In this document: positions 27,001 through 42,000 of the stretch, piece by piece
Layout of the letters: every line of letters begins with the position of its first letter
How positions within the stretch are numbered: position 1 is the stretch's first letter
NCBI GenBank assembly: GCA_008360955.1
Contig: LUCM01004341.1
Span: 54,985-118,984 of the forward strand
DNA length: 64,000 nucleotides
Origin: Fasciolopsis buskii
Taxonomy: Eukaryota; Platyhelminthes; Trematoda; Plagiorchiida; Fasciolidae
Reading direction: 5' to 3'
Notes under the pieces: generated by a model
The model's database searches: none
Seen by the model: the letters and a program-made list of their open reading frames with translations, nothing else
What the model was told of the DNA's origin: nothing
Position numbers and translations under genes: made by a program

Positions 27001-30000
27001 GAGGGTGTTATGAAGAATATTCGCTTCTTGCTGGGGAACAACTCATTCAGCCTGATAAAAAGTCAACATCGGCTAAAATTTTTCACTGGTTTTTCTTTGG
27101 TTTGATGTTTTAGTGTAATGTATGACAGGAAGAACGTTTTTTACTTGCTGGGTGTAATTCTTTTACTGTTGGATCGGGCGCGCAGACAGCAGAAACGCTA
27201 ACCGACCATTAGGTCGACATGCAGGTCTTGCCGAAACTCAGGCAACATGCATTGAATGAGCACTTTTCGTTTCAGTAGACAACAGCATAATGGAACAAAT
27301 AGTTAGACTCTTAATTCTCTTATTCCATGAAAACTGGCAAATATTTGCAATAATGAACAGTATGCAACCAAGTGGCAACCAAGCAGATTAAAGAATTAGT
27401 GGATATCCCACCTTGGCTACCTTATATATATATATATATACATATATACCAACTATTCAAATAACAAAACACTGTTTAAGATATGCGGTTATTCAAATAA
27501 TGGTTCATGCTAATTTTAGTATCGTGCTTCACGTGACGGTGATTGGTTTCATTTGTAGTGAACTATGAACCATTTTGAAAGTAGTACGTATTATGTTGAC
27601 CAAGGACAGTAAAATATCCCCCGAACCTCAAGACCGTCCAAAGCCTTTCAAGAAATCATTGTGTGATTCTTAAATCGATGCAATATCTGTTCATGCTACC
27701 AAAGATTCCAATGAATTTCCGGTGTGGTTTGTGATTCACTTTGAATTCGATATTAACTCTCATGCACCCACGCGGTTTCAGCAAGTTGATTCGGCATTAA
27801 AAGGGATCACTTACCTCTTTATCACTGCTCCCTAAATATCCGTCACGTCTGGTTTGCTTCTGCACAAAGTCTTCAGTCTTTAGAAAAATTGACAAACAAT
27901 GAGGCAATGTCTTTTTAACATTATGCAACTCTGTTTCCTGTTGATTTAATTTTCTCCGGAATGAGTGAACGTCGACTGGTATTTGAATCACTTATGAAGT
28001 TAACTAAGAAGGTCACGATTTTATCAGACAAATAACAGCCAAACTTCAGTTGGGCAATTCCCAAGTGTGACTGATTGTCTTGTTGTTTATGAGTGAAAAC
28101 CGTAATGCAAAAATACTCAGTCTAGCGTGGTAAAATTAATCCCACCTACTACTTGGCGCATATTTATACGTTTAAAAATTGCACGTCGCGCTGTTCGTCT
28201 ATTAGGTTGGTAAAACTGTCAGCATAAGGTAACGTGTTCTCCATGCCTGTTCTCACAAATGCTGCCAACGGCAGGTCGTATGTAGCACAAAGTCACGTTA
28301 TTTGCACGTAACCCAACCACAAGACACACTTGGACGAATGTTGGCTCTCGTTCAATTCCGTTACCCCATTGTCCCTTGTCACATCATCGCGTTAAATCAT
28401 ACGTGATTGGATTTGACAATCAGTGTGGCTTACTTATTAGGTTAGCTGAATTAAGAATGGCGAAATTAACTCGGTGAGTATCGTGCAATGCCCTTATTAA
28501 GACTATCTGGGCTGCACGAGCTCAAATTCAATCCACGCCCATAGACAGTTTTTGGGGTAGAGCAGAAAGATAAGTTGACAGAGGCTGAACTTTCCTTCTA
28601 CATATGCCTAGTCAAATATTCTAGTGAAATAGCTGAACTGGGAAATCCCCCCCCCCTGAACGTCAATCATTTCTGTCGAGCAGTGCAATGCTTACGGGAA
28701 GTAGACGTGCCATATTTTTCCAAATTTTTCAATCAAATTGCTCATTAAATGTGGTCAAGGCAATTAGTTTGATCATCTGGGTATCACGTGGATGCTCACC
28801 GGTAATCGGGTGTCTGGTCAAAGAAACTGATTTGTGCCATTCCTTGGTTTGCTCCAAACAATTTTTTTTTCTATTACTGATCTACGTTTGACCTTTACAA
28901 GGGGCAGTTACTGATATACTTACGCCTACTTCTTTTGACCTAGAATTAGACCTGGAGTATCTTCCACATGTCGATGCATCTGCTCCTCTCTAATACTATG
29001 CTTCGTACTCCTTATTGGTGTGGGCCTCGCCTAGTATAATTTATTGGTGTCGTTATCAATTGTTAAGTTACGATGCTACTCACTGATTTGTGTAGTTCTC
29101 ACTGTGATTTCATCTAATGTGCATGGAGATTTATGTGACTGAATTTATCAACCTTGAAGTTCTATAATTAGTGTAGGTACTGACACAATCAGCAAGAAGT
29201 GAATATTTTGCAATATGTTACAATATTTTGTTCTTAGCGCTCAATTTTCCTGTCCGTACGATTGTGGCTTTTGACCCTGTAACGTCCCCGCAACTAATTT
29301 CCGAAACATGAGATCGATGCCTATCGTTTCGTTACACACAGACAGGCATAAACCCATTCAATCGGTCGCACCCTAATTAATCGTACAAAAGCTTTTGTGT
29401 GACCAAGCTAAGATCGGACTTGTCTAAACGGCACTTCGGGCTCTTCATATTGGGGCAAGCCCACGAGTATCGTCCGTTGATGTAATCCGCTGTTGCAAAG
29501 GCAGAAATCACACTCCTTAACTTATAATTTATATTCCGATATTCGCGAAACGCATTTTCTAATTTGAAAATAATACGTCGAGTACAACAGTGAGATTTGT
29601 TTGGCATGTAATAAAAATACGACGATCAGCACCTTCAATTTATAAAGTTCCTTTGTGCTACGTATTTTAGCTTTTGAGATATGGCCGAAAGCAGTTGGAC
29701 CGATTAGCCTAAAACTGCAGAAGATTGACGACATCAGTGAAGAACTGAAGAGCCACGTTATGATTACACTAAAATAAAGGAAAATGAACTTGCACCTACT
29801 AAGATTCATCAAAACAGTTTAGTAGCTGCACCGTACCACAATGCATCGTGGACCCCGCAAGTGGTTCCCCATCAGGAAGGGTGATCCGTGAAATAGTTTT
29901 AACTGATCATCACCGATGGCTGTCTGATCAGCTTTCTGGTATAGGATATTTGAGGGAATCAAAACTGGAAATCGATCGCGTGAATAAATGGGCCGTCATT

Positions 30001-33000
30001 TTCTTTTTTTCTGCCACGGAATCGGGTTACAGGCTAGAATAAATGATATTGTCTTGTTACAAGTCGCTAAAGTGCGGTTGGTAGCAGTGATAAACTGGCA
30101 AAAAAATGATCCTGGGTGGGATCAAATGGAAGCAACTGGCGGAAGATCTGAGAATGGACACATTTTGCGATTCGTAACCAGATATTTTGATTTTATCTAT
30201 CTATTTCTCTTGTCAACAAAAGGGTTCTCGTCTCCGATGAAGGAGACACTTTCGACGGAGGGTATACTCTTCTTGGTGATGCTCACGTCAAGTAGTTACT
30301 TTATTTATTTCTCATATATAGGATTCAGACAAGCTGTTCAGAATCCCCTGTACGCTGGCTGGATTTCGGTTTTGCTGCATTCGACTTACAAGGGCCACGA
30401 AGCTTTTTCTATGTAAACAGACAGAACAGTTTTGTGTGTTTCATATATTGATTCTCATTAGCCCCTACGTATACAGTTCAAGTAAATGGATCTGAAATCG
30501 TCGAAATTTCTGATCATGCTGTAATCAAAGATGTTGGTGCACGGTTAAGTGTTATTTTCGCATCTGATAGTCCATGCACCACTAACTGCGCTCTGCATTC
30601 ATTCAGTGCATTAATCAGAATATTCCAATTTTAACCATACTTAAGCGAATCCAATTGCCTCTCACTTTATTGTTTCATTTTCTTATTTAAATCGTGCTAT
30701 TTGACAGACATCTAACCGAAATGACCTTCGTATGGTTTGCCCTGTGACGAGTCCGTCTCCGCCAGTCGTTCCAACACCTGTTTGTTTGTCTGACCTCGTG
30801 TTTTATTGGTACTGACTTATGATGAAAACTGCCTACGATGTGCTCATCATTTTTTTTGCGTGTATGTCATCCTTTATGTATTAGACCATTGCTCAAGGTT
30901 GTCCTTCTTGTAATCACAGTATATCTTTTCCAATATATGTGGTTAACTAACACCGAGCTTTTCATTTTCGCATTCGCCGCAACGTAATTAAGGCGTTCGT
31001 GATGGGATTCACAGCAAAGGTAGGACTCGCCATTCTGCGCCTCACTTTAATAGAAAATCAAAATGTCCATGAGGATGGATATATTCTTTATCCAATTTTT
31101 CGATATCTCTTACACAGAAGTCACCTTCAAACCAATTCCGGGTACTACAACCGTAAAACGTGAGTCCTCAGTATTTTGGCGAAGAACGGATTTATTAGCA
31201 CTCATTAGCGGAACTCGAAGGATTTCGGAATATTCGTGCGTTTCATTTTTCAAAATCGTAGCCAAGTTGGCTGTTGACGTTGAGTGCCTTTACGTTTGTA
31301 GTCTGACACCCACGGATAGTGGACAATAGTCTCAGATGGATCCGGTCACGACGGTATCACCAGAAAATAAATCATAGTTGGTAAACGATGCGAGAAAAGT
31401 GGCCTCAGTGAGAAGTAACTTCGGAACGTTTGCGTGTATACGAATCCAGTAAGCATATCGTATGGATGGTTCCTTTCATTGTCAACGTTTGTTTACCAAG
31501 GGAAGTAAGATTCCTCTGAAGACAAGAAACAAGTCCCGCTAGAATTGGAATACCTAAGGGTTAACAACACACGCGCACCTTAGATGTGTTGGATAACATG
31601 GCGTTTGACGAGGTGAATAACATTCTAGCAGCGCGTAACTGAAGGCGAGTTTACATTTTCTGTAATCGGCCAGATGTGGCCAACCGGAAAATAGGGACGG
31701 CTGTGTTTAAAGTTCATCGTCTAACCAAGTAGTGTAATCGCAGCACAGAACAGTCAACAGAAACTTCTAGTCGCCTCCCACCGTTCGTGGATAAATAATG
31801 TGTAATCAAGCGATTGAGTTTACTCGCTAATGAGACTTTTACGACCTGAGGGCCAAGCACAGTGATCATAGAACCAGTTAGCTCTCTGTTGTGCACTTGG
31901 CGTGAATTCAGGTTTGGTTTTCTGTCTTAAATGCAGTTGTTAATCGATCCTCCCGAGGTCATTTGAAAAAGATCAATCGAACGCTCTGCTTTAGAGGGTT
32001 TTTTTACTCAAATGCGAATCTTAGTGAAAGATCCATTCGTTGATGTTATGGGCTTCAAGGTCACAAATGGAGTATCAAACTCCAATTCACGCTTGCTAAA
32101 CGCTGCTTCATACACAATGTTATTAATAGCAGATCAAGATCACTTGATAAAGAAGCCCGACAGAAAGACGTCCTCTCTTATGTGGAATGAAATCGCTGTT
32201 CATAAAGCCGATGATCACTAGGCGGTTATCAGTTTTGCTAGGGACTCACATGAATTTGAGTGTAAAGTAAAGAATTGCGGCTTGCAGTTTTCACAAAAGT
32301 AAAAGTTTTCTAATTAAAGGAAGGTGTTCCTTTTGGTGATAGACCGTTTAACGAACACTAAAAGATTGCGGGAAGTAGAGGAAGCATGACAGTTGGATTT
32401 TTTCTTTGCAACGAATGTCTACCAGTTCATTTTATAACATTATATAAGGATATCAGGAGCAAAACATAACACTAACTGTAGTCTCCAAGTATTCCCCGTT
32501 GATGTCGGTTTACATTGGAATATATGAATTCTTGAGATCATCGGTGCCAAGATAAATTTATGTGAACGTCAGTAGCGATGGCCAAAACGATAAAGTCATG
32601 GTTTTTGGACGGGTTCGAGTTCTCCCACCGCCGGTCAACTTCCCCGCTTGGCAGCCCTCTGTTGGCCGCGGCCCCCTTCCTGAAAAATGATGTACGTTCA
32701 TATTTCATCAATAATGGAAGTAAAAGATAAGAGATAACAGAAAGGAAAACCCAACTGCGATTTGCAAACAGGACCATCCTAGAGTGGAATATTTACTGAT
32801 TTGCTCTGGGCTAATATCACACGAGCTAACGAGGTTAAATAGCCAAAAACACACTATGTTATTCAGTGAAACAGTAATTGTTGGATTTTCTCGAGATGAC
32901 CAGGATTACTTATTAATCCATAAGTTTTTATATCCATTGCAAGTGATGGATAGGAAACTTCTCATAGAAGAGAAAAGGCGATTCCAACCAAGAACAACAG

Positions 33001-36000
33001 GAATGATTAACTCGAAATCATTTGGCGTACTTGTTCAAACGCTTATTGTACTTTCATATTATTACGTGGTGTAGTAATGTATGTGTAAGACAGATTGCCA
33101 GTGAAAAGGCTTTCCACTCACATCATAATTTACCTCGTGAAAACGAACTGACAGAAACTAATTCACCGGCACCACGTTTCGAAGCGACACGCCAATTCCC
33201 TCCTCGTTCAGGGGACTACGCAAATGCTCAACAGATATGTCGCTTTTTGCAGCCATATAATACACAACTTATTGGAGATTGTATCCGAATAATGAGAACA
33301 TCACATACGGCCTTACATCACACCACAGAGAAACGAGCCAACTACAGGGTCTAACCCCAAGTACGTTTTAAATTAGGGCCCAGTCAGAGTGAGAATACAC
33401 CGTAATTGTTGTTTCATACCTAAAATAGTACTCAGAAAGACTAGTAGGGCGATAGTTAGACAATTTATTACTTTGATGATCTACAAATAAGCTGATTCAC
33501 TAGATGGTACATACTAATCACTTGCAATTCGCTTCCAGAGCGGGGCATATTACCTGAGCTCATGAATGTAGAACTCAGTGCAGGCCTTGAAGCTTCCATT
33601 CAGCAAAAACTGGCATTAGATTTTAAATGTAAGAATTCAGACCGCAGCGAGAACTAGTGGTGTATAACCATCTGGGGTGAGTTTTGACAAGGTTTTTATT
33701 ATCTACGGAAGTTCACATAGCACATCTTAAAATATATTTCTGAGTACCAGACACTGCATGTGATTTCTGGGATACCGTAATAATATATCACCACTCAAAT
33801 GAATATAAGAAATCCATCGAACTACTGAAGAACTGCATATTGGTTAACAATTCGTAAAGATAGCATCCCAACTGCGAAGAAAATCAGGAGAGAAAGGCTG
33901 TGAGCCAATCGGTTTAGCGATTAGCTGACCCGATTTTGCTTCTATCGATCTACCGTAGATGAATACTGGATTTTGAAAACCTCACATGTAAAAAATATAA
34001 AAGTACCACAAACGACCAAAAATATATTTGCTGCTTAAATTTTTAGCTACCAGATAGTTTTGACTTATAGTAATAGTAGACAGTCTACTCGACTTCTAAC
34101 TCATTAAACAAAAAAATTTATTATGTCATGTATAAGCTTGCCTTCTTACGAAGCTTCAAAGTGAAGTGACCGGCGGTGTGAGACTCGTACTCGTTGCCCT
34201 TATGATCGAATGTCGTGAATTTAACCCTCAATCAATACGACGAAAACCGAATATCATGTCTTCAAAATCTAGCAAAATGTCATTTTCCATACGAAAGTTA
34301 TGCGGTCGGGTTACCTTCTGTTGCGAGTAACCTATCGCAGTGAAGCTTTACAATGAAATGACCTTGAGGAGTGGTCATAAACCAACTTGTTTCAAAGACC
34401 ATACACGGTTTTTGCGTAAAAGTGTTTCAGTGCACCAGCGCTAACCAAGTGGATTCAGCGACCGTCAACGCCCAAACATCAGAAATTCGAATTCGAGATC
34501 TGACGGTCACCTCCGTGAAAAAAAGGCCTTTCATTGTCTCCCGGCTGATTATCACATTCAGTCTAACGATGCCTTATGCAGTTCTTTGCTGCTTCAGTTT
34601 TGTCAGTCAGGCCTTCTGGTTTTACTTTGGTTGGATCAGTCCTTGATAGCTACTTACATGACATTCATTCTTAATGGATGCCTGAGAAAAACATGCGGTT
34701 GAGCACGTGTGGGCCTAGGTACACATTTACAGAAAAAAACTAAAATTTAACCTTATAAAATAATCTCAATAGAGATCAGTTCTCAAGAGCTTTTGACTAC
34801 AAAGCCGTCTTAAAAACGTTGCGCGCAGAAATGGTGAGTGGTTGCATCCTCTAACGAACGATGACCTTTGAAACTTCTGGTCACTAAAGTTGTGTACGGG
34901 AAAGCACTTCGCCGACAAACAACAAAGCTCGATGTCGAATGGTCAACCAAAATGCCAGAAATGCAAAAGCACGTCCTTTTATTGCTCTCGCATTGAATAT
35001 CCCACCGATTAGATGATCGCCTCGTAGGAGAAGTTGATTCCGAAACACGACTGGAATAAATCTGTAGCTCAAAAATCCGGATCAAACGAATCTCTGAGAC
35101 TATTTATCAGATTAGAGTTTTTAAGGTTGAAACACTTCCGTTCTTATGACCTTTCTTGTCTCCCACGTCGTGCGATTTAACCGTCCGATGAATACTTCAA
35201 AAAGTTCGAGGTGTGTCATGCCTTAAAAGAGAGCAAGTATGATAGGAGATGACAAATATGTGTTCTAAGTGTATGTTCGGGTGGCATAAAATACTAGACA
35301 GGTTTCGGAATTAGATTTCGCACAGCCGATAGTACTTGTAATCTTCAAATAAACAGTCTTATTTGTGATAAATCACAAAAAATGTGCTCAGCTGCCGATA
35401 TTTTACCTTAACTTTTTTTGTTCCAACAAGGAACCGAACAGCAATGGACGAATGATGAAGAAAAGAAATGTAAGTAATCAAATTATTTAACGTTTACAGC
35501 CAATTTTAATGATTACACTGTATTTCAGATAGATAATTTCCTCAAACATGCTTTGACTACTCACATAATCAGACCCCAATCGCATCAGTCAGTAATCCCG
35601 AGGATACATAGACTACATGATTTTGCGCATACCACGCGCTTTCAATCATTGCCGCAGTTGAACTTTAGAAATGGGTGCATAAAAAGAAAACCAATTTAAA
35701 GATTGATTTGTACTTTCTTTATTTCTGACAGAAGCAATTAAGAGAAGCATAGTTTCCCAAGGCGACCTCGGAAATTTTAATACCACGAAAAATGGAAAAA
35801 CGTGAAAAGTATATTTCCGAACTCCATGAAATGCTAAAGTCATTGGAGAAGAGTTAGTGAGACGAAAAGCATTTGGCTCACAACGTGACAACTTGGAACG
35901 TGCGCATTGCATCGAGGGAGCATTAGATCACGGCTCGAGGTATCTGAGTAGCGATCAAAGAATCCTACTTCATATTAGAAGTGCCTTACACAGCTCTTTC

Positions 36001-39000
36001 AAACCATGTTTCAGCGTCAGGTCCGCCAGTTACCCAATGAACGGTTAACAAGATTATCGTTACGAATTCCAAATAGCCAAACAAGCCTGCGGGTAATAGA
36101 TGTTTATAGAATGTTTACTGCACTACAAGAGTAAAACAGCAAAGTGTGTCGCTTTGTCTGTGACATTTATAGATCGAACAGCGCAGAACCAATAGTTCCG
36201 CAAAAGGGAACATTCTGGGAAGGTCGAAATGTACACTTTAGACTTCTCCAACGGGAAATCCAAGGAAATAAAGGAATCCACAAAAGAAGAATATTGCTGA
36301 TCCACTGAACAGCCTACGGCAAACAACGAGGATCTCAAGCCGGTTTTTCATTGTCTAAGGGAGGAAAAATGACCTTGTAGAGGGATCGTGAAAGTAGGTC
36401 AAAACAAGTTTGGCACGTGACCAGCACAATAATGTGGACAGAAATGCGGAAGATTGCCAAGCCAAACTAAAGAGCATTTAGGTACTAAAATCCCTAGCTG
36501 GCGTTAACTATAACACTGCAACCATCACAAGGCGACTGATGATTCAGTAACATGGGCCCTAGGAAAAATGATTTCTATGCCAGATGCGCACAAATGGCAC
36601 AGTGCTTGCAAGCGCAGAGTGGCCCGATTAAGCAAATTTGCATAAAAAAATTTTTTTCTGTTAATAATAAAAGTCGGACACTGGAGATTATCTTTAAAAA
36701 GAAGCGTTGCAGAAACTTTGAGGCTGTTCTGTGGGAAACACGACTGGCGGTAGATCAGTCAGAATCACTAACTGTCCAGTTAAAAATACTCACGGCGTTG
36801 ACCGTGGGTTATCACCAGGAATGGAGCCATACATCAAGCGTTTGTCTGGTTTAAGTGAAAAAGTTAGCGCAAACAATATTGGTTATATTCTCACATTTTA
36901 GTTACTGCGGCTGAAATCCACTGTAAAGGCAAAAACAAATCGCATTCTCAGTATATTTTTGGGGACTGCTCTCTGGAGGTAGGTATCGCTTCATAAAACA
37001 GTGGGGGGCTTTTCTGTGACTGCATTTAGTAATTAGGACACGAAATAACAAACCCAACTGTGATCGATTCAATGAAGCACAGATAACAATTACCAACGCG
37101 TGCTTAAATGGCTCCAGTTCCAGACTAAACAAGTGAGAACACTAAGAAACCCAAAAACAAGTGAATATCACGTCAAAGTTAGGTTAAGTAACATTTGCAT
37201 TGCTTTCTGTCCGATATGAACGATTATGCTTCACTGTCTATCCATCGGACTACACGTTTCCTGTGGAGATTACCAGTAATCCGGTCAACCTTAGACTAAG
37301 GAATCACCGAGATAAATGTGCATACTCTCAAAACCATTGTTAGTCACAGATAACAATGGATACCGAGGAAGTTAATCACGGAACATGTGATACGTGTCCC
37401 AACCACTTAGTCTACCCAACTTCACTACATGCTTGATTGGACCTCGTTATCCGCTACTCTGCGACTCACTACTGATGGCCGCTGTGAACATGCTGATGTT
37501 CAAACAAAGAGAACTTACACAGGTCGTCTTTCCAGACGACCCTTCTTTAAACCGTATAGCAAAACCCACCATACAGCTGTCCTTTGATCAACAACTAGAC
37601 CTCGCACCAAAAGCAGAGATTTCAGATTTGTAAATGCCAATCGAAGCTCCTCTAAACGAGGAGACACTTTGTTTGAAGTACGATCACTGAGTGTGATGTG
37701 ATTAACCAATAAGTTTTCCCTAACTTCTTTCCGCTAACGTACACGGGCTTTGAGCCAGTCCAGTCCTACAACCGCATTTTAAACTCCGAGGTAACAAACC
37801 ACATCTTTACACTTATTTGCCCTGTGTTCCGAACGGTCGAAGAGCACCACACCTGGGTAGCCACTGAGAGAAAAGGAATCGTTACCAAAGTTTGTAGTAA
37901 ACAGTGAACCGTTTGAAAATCTATCAGTATTAGTCTTATCACCTGGGTGTAAAGAGAGTTTTATAATCAAGCCATCTAAAAAATTGAGTAGGGAGTTGAA
38001 TTTGATGTTCCTGAACGCCAATTATTTTTGTAGACTCAAGTGGAAAACGGCTGCAAGCGCAAACTCGACTTGGGCAGAATGAGTAAAACAACTGGAAAAG
38101 AGAAGTATGTACCCTTGTTACATTCATTACCGAAATGGAACTAGGCCTACGGTGACGTTTCCAAGTTCTAACATTTATTTCGTTGAAAACGTGCGATAGA
38201 GACAGCTCTGGTCTGGTTGGAAACCGGACAGATTCTAATGCACACACCTGTCGCGCTGGCTAGATATTAGTCGGGAGAGACTTGTGCTGAATACTCGCCA
38301 TCTAAAACAAATGTATTGCATCGAAGTCTCGCACATATTCGGCATCTTTTTTGAGCCTGCAACCCATCCTGCTGTAAATGTTCCTATGTTTACAGTTTGC
38401 AAAGACAGCTTGTGGATTCTACTAAACTGGGTGTCAATCTCCCACCTTGGTTCTCTATATTCTCGACTTGATAATGTCATCCGTTTCCAAATACATCTAA
38501 GTCTGGCAATATTGCATTTTTACTCTCCGAGGGAACAAGGTTGAATGTTTTCTATTCTCTATTACTAACCGACCGGTTCCTGCGGCAAAATCACTGCGCT
38601 ACCTCGGTGTTACCGTTCAACATATTTTCATTTGGTCCCGGCATACTATTATCACTGTTGTATAAGAATCCAGTTCTACCTCGCCATTTTCAAATTTTCA
38701 ATCGTTGTCAAGAGCATTTTACCGGTGTTCTTTAAACCTGTGTTACGTATCATCAGATTCACCGCACTCCTTAATTATTTGCCAGACTAATCCATAAGAA
38801 TGACCCTGTCAAGCATTAGTTTATCCAGGTTGCATTAACAAGCTAGTCTTATTAAACCATCCTCAATGACTATCTACAAATATTTCACGAAAAGTGCACA
38901 TTTAAGTTCAGTCGTCTAGCTATCTAAACACAAACAACAACTTGTGAAATATTACCCTTTCCTTAACATACTAGATTGCTTAATAAGTGATCACTGACCG

Positions 39001-42000
39001 CTGAGAAAATCCAAAACCATTTGTTTCCACGTTTGCACTCCGTGGACTAACGCACAGTGTACCAAGGAGCGACTCTGTGGAACTATGATGAGAGTAAGAC
39101 TTCGGACCAATCCTGACGAGAATCACCTTCGTACAGATCAAGTATGAAAGCGTATCCCAACTATCTTGCATATCCGATTTACCAAAATATTTCGCTTCCA
39201 GCTCACAAGTTCCAGGGACTTGCATGCTCGTTGATAATGTTCAATTGGTTTCAAGCATCTTTTAAAAAAATATTCAGACAGCATAAATGTCGTGATAAAG
39301 CAATAGGATTCGTTCAAAGGAGAACTTGTATTCGTCAATTATTAGTCAATTTATGATAGAAATTAGTAGTTCACTATTGCTAATGCATACGAACTGGTAG
39401 GCATTAGTTTACCGTAATTCCAATCATGCCGTGCTCAAAACTGGTCACAATGGTAATGAAAATTTTTCAACTTTTCACCTCAATCCCCATCATTCCCGTT
39501 TTCGACAAACCAACCAGTGACAGCTGATATACGGCGCTTGCTCCGAACAAGCAAAGGGGTCTGCGAGTTGAGTAAGTGCAATTGTTTTGCTCGCGTTTAT
39601 ATGGCCTGCAATCTTTCACGGACTAGCTGATTAGCTTAAACGAAATATAACAAATATGCACTAGTCAATTTCTCACGGTAGGACATGGGTCCTAGCTTGA
39701 CTTTATCAGTCACTGCGAAATCAAGTAAATGCGAAATTTTGAAAGTTCAATAATAGATAAAGTCCGGTATGCAGTTCAATGGTATTCGGGACATCAACAG
39801 AATGAAACACCAGCCTATTGCTAGTGAGTTAGTTAACTCTTACTGCCTAAATCAGCCACCAGCACGCAGTTCTGAGTTTGGAAAGTTTCTGGTCACTTGT
39901 ATGATATTTTTCGGTCCTGAATTCCAGGCAAATGCTTTTTCTAAGCCCGTCTCACATGCAGCATTGGTTGTATCTGGAGAATATCTCAAACAGCTTGATG
40001 TTTTCACTAATCAATTAAATTGGAAGAATATTAACACGGCGATTAAGAAGATCACTGATGAAATAAGCAGAAGCTTGGACCTATCATGGTATGGTGGTTT
40101 TGTTAACAGTTTAATAACTTTCAGAATGCACGCAAACTAATCTTGCAAGTGATCAATGGGAATTGGTCACAAGGCAACAGTTCCAGCGATTTTGTGCACA
40201 TCCATGCAACGATATTCTCACGAGTAGTGCGTCAATCACAAGAATGAATATCAACCAAAGCGCATAAAATCATGGGTAACACTAATACTCGGCAACTTAT
40301 AGAGCTAGGTTTTCAGCCATACTCAGGCAGAACTACCAAAATTGTATAATTCCCTTAGCCGCACCCAAATGACCTGTTAGAAAGTGAATAAATAATACTC
40401 GCAACAATGAGGTCTCAAATGGCTGGCTCTAAATTATCACGACTTAGTAATTTATTCAAGAACTGTAACTAGACAGCTGTCACAGTCAAAAATAATCATC
40501 TCCGATTGACCAGATCTAAGCGAATACCAGTGTCCTGCGATCTTCAGTTGAAGAAATGACTGTCACTTTTGGGGTATGCATACATCGTCACATTTTGTTG
40601 AGATTCTGACTACTGAGCTTGGCGTTTAGATCTCTTAGGTTTCATCACCTGTCCAGGTAACATCTTCAGCTGATGACCTGCTTCTGCATTTATAAATGTG
40701 CCCCTAACTTTGACCTCTTATCTCCTCAATGAGCTTGGCAGCCTAGCATTTTTCAAAGCATTCAAGAAATTGGCATATCAAACTGGATCATGTGTACAGT
40801 CGGAAGGATAGAAAATCGTTCAACCGGGAGGAAAACCGGATATCAAATCATGCAGACCTACAATCGTGAACCTAAATGGTTTTTGCGGACCTAACTTTGA
40901 AAAGATACCAAGAGTCAAATATTAGATTACCAAAAGCTGATTGGCTAAGTAAACGTCTAGCTGAAAGGTGAAGATTGTTGAAGAGGCAAAAGATGACAAC
41001 TGGCGGCGCATCAACTCGTCTGAGGACTATCTAAACTCCAAGCATAGCCAAAAATGCCTCAAGAAAACCAATAACGGGAGTTAAGTTTATCACAAACATT
41101 CAAAATCAATAGGACATGGTTGCACGATTTTTGTTCTACATTTTCAACGGTAGAGTTCATGATGTAGCTGCTCTGTAATTAACCGTTGGGTGATTGAGTT
41201 ATTCTTATCCAACCTACACTGCCAAACAACTGGATTGTTTATTTTTTGTGCCACTCATGAAAATACGGGTTAATTACGAAAGACACCAAAAGACTACCGG
41301 TGTCTAAATGTTGGCGCCCTCTAATATTAATGCAATTTTGTGTGTAAATTATCGAAGTAATGCTAACCTTAAATATACTGCCCTCCGACCAAATATTTGT
41401 TTCCTGAATCAGGCACAATTAATAGGTTGGAATGTGGACTTCGACAAACTGCAGATAAACGGTTTTGCGTCCAGATTGCTGTCAGACAAATTATAGTTAA
41501 TGGGCTCTCAATGGTTAACGAAACAGGAGGGGTACCAAAGTTCTGATGTGCAGCTAGACCCTGAGAAACTATTCTGCTAATTGCGTGGAACATCAAAGGA
41601 AAAACAAGCTTGCTAAATTCTCGACCGCAGTGGTTTTGGGATTGTTCTATCTTTTAGTTGGCTTGACGTTTATCCATCTTTTCTTTCTTCTGGTCTTCTT
41701 TTATTCATGTATTAGATATCGACTGTTATATGACATTAATATCTCGCGACTGCTTACTCGCAGTATAAACGGAGCTTATCTCACTTCCTCTGAATTCTTG
41801 TCATGTAGAGGTTCAGTGGGCCTTCGAAAGTATTCGTTTCACAGATGTTCGACCCGGGCCGGTCGTTAGGTAGGCACATTGGTGAATCACAGCAAAGCTG
41901 AAACAGCGGTACGGTACTTCTGTTGTTTCCAAAACTAAGTATGATATTGGCCCGACATGTGGAAGGCATAGTACCAAAAAAAAACAAGCGCGTCTGACTG

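Noticed and set aside
28440..28472. 33-base interval between TTATTAG and GTGAGT
   Set aside because: Phase 1 gives an immediate TAG; only phase 2-2 is open.
29988..30416. 142-codon plus-strand open frame
   Set aside because: No motif, uneven composition, and a length compatible with chance.
30993..31019. 27-nt in-phase segment V-R-D-G-I-H-S-K
   Set aside because: The acceptor AATTAAG and donor GTAGGA are both weak, and it lies close to the strong 31118 exon.
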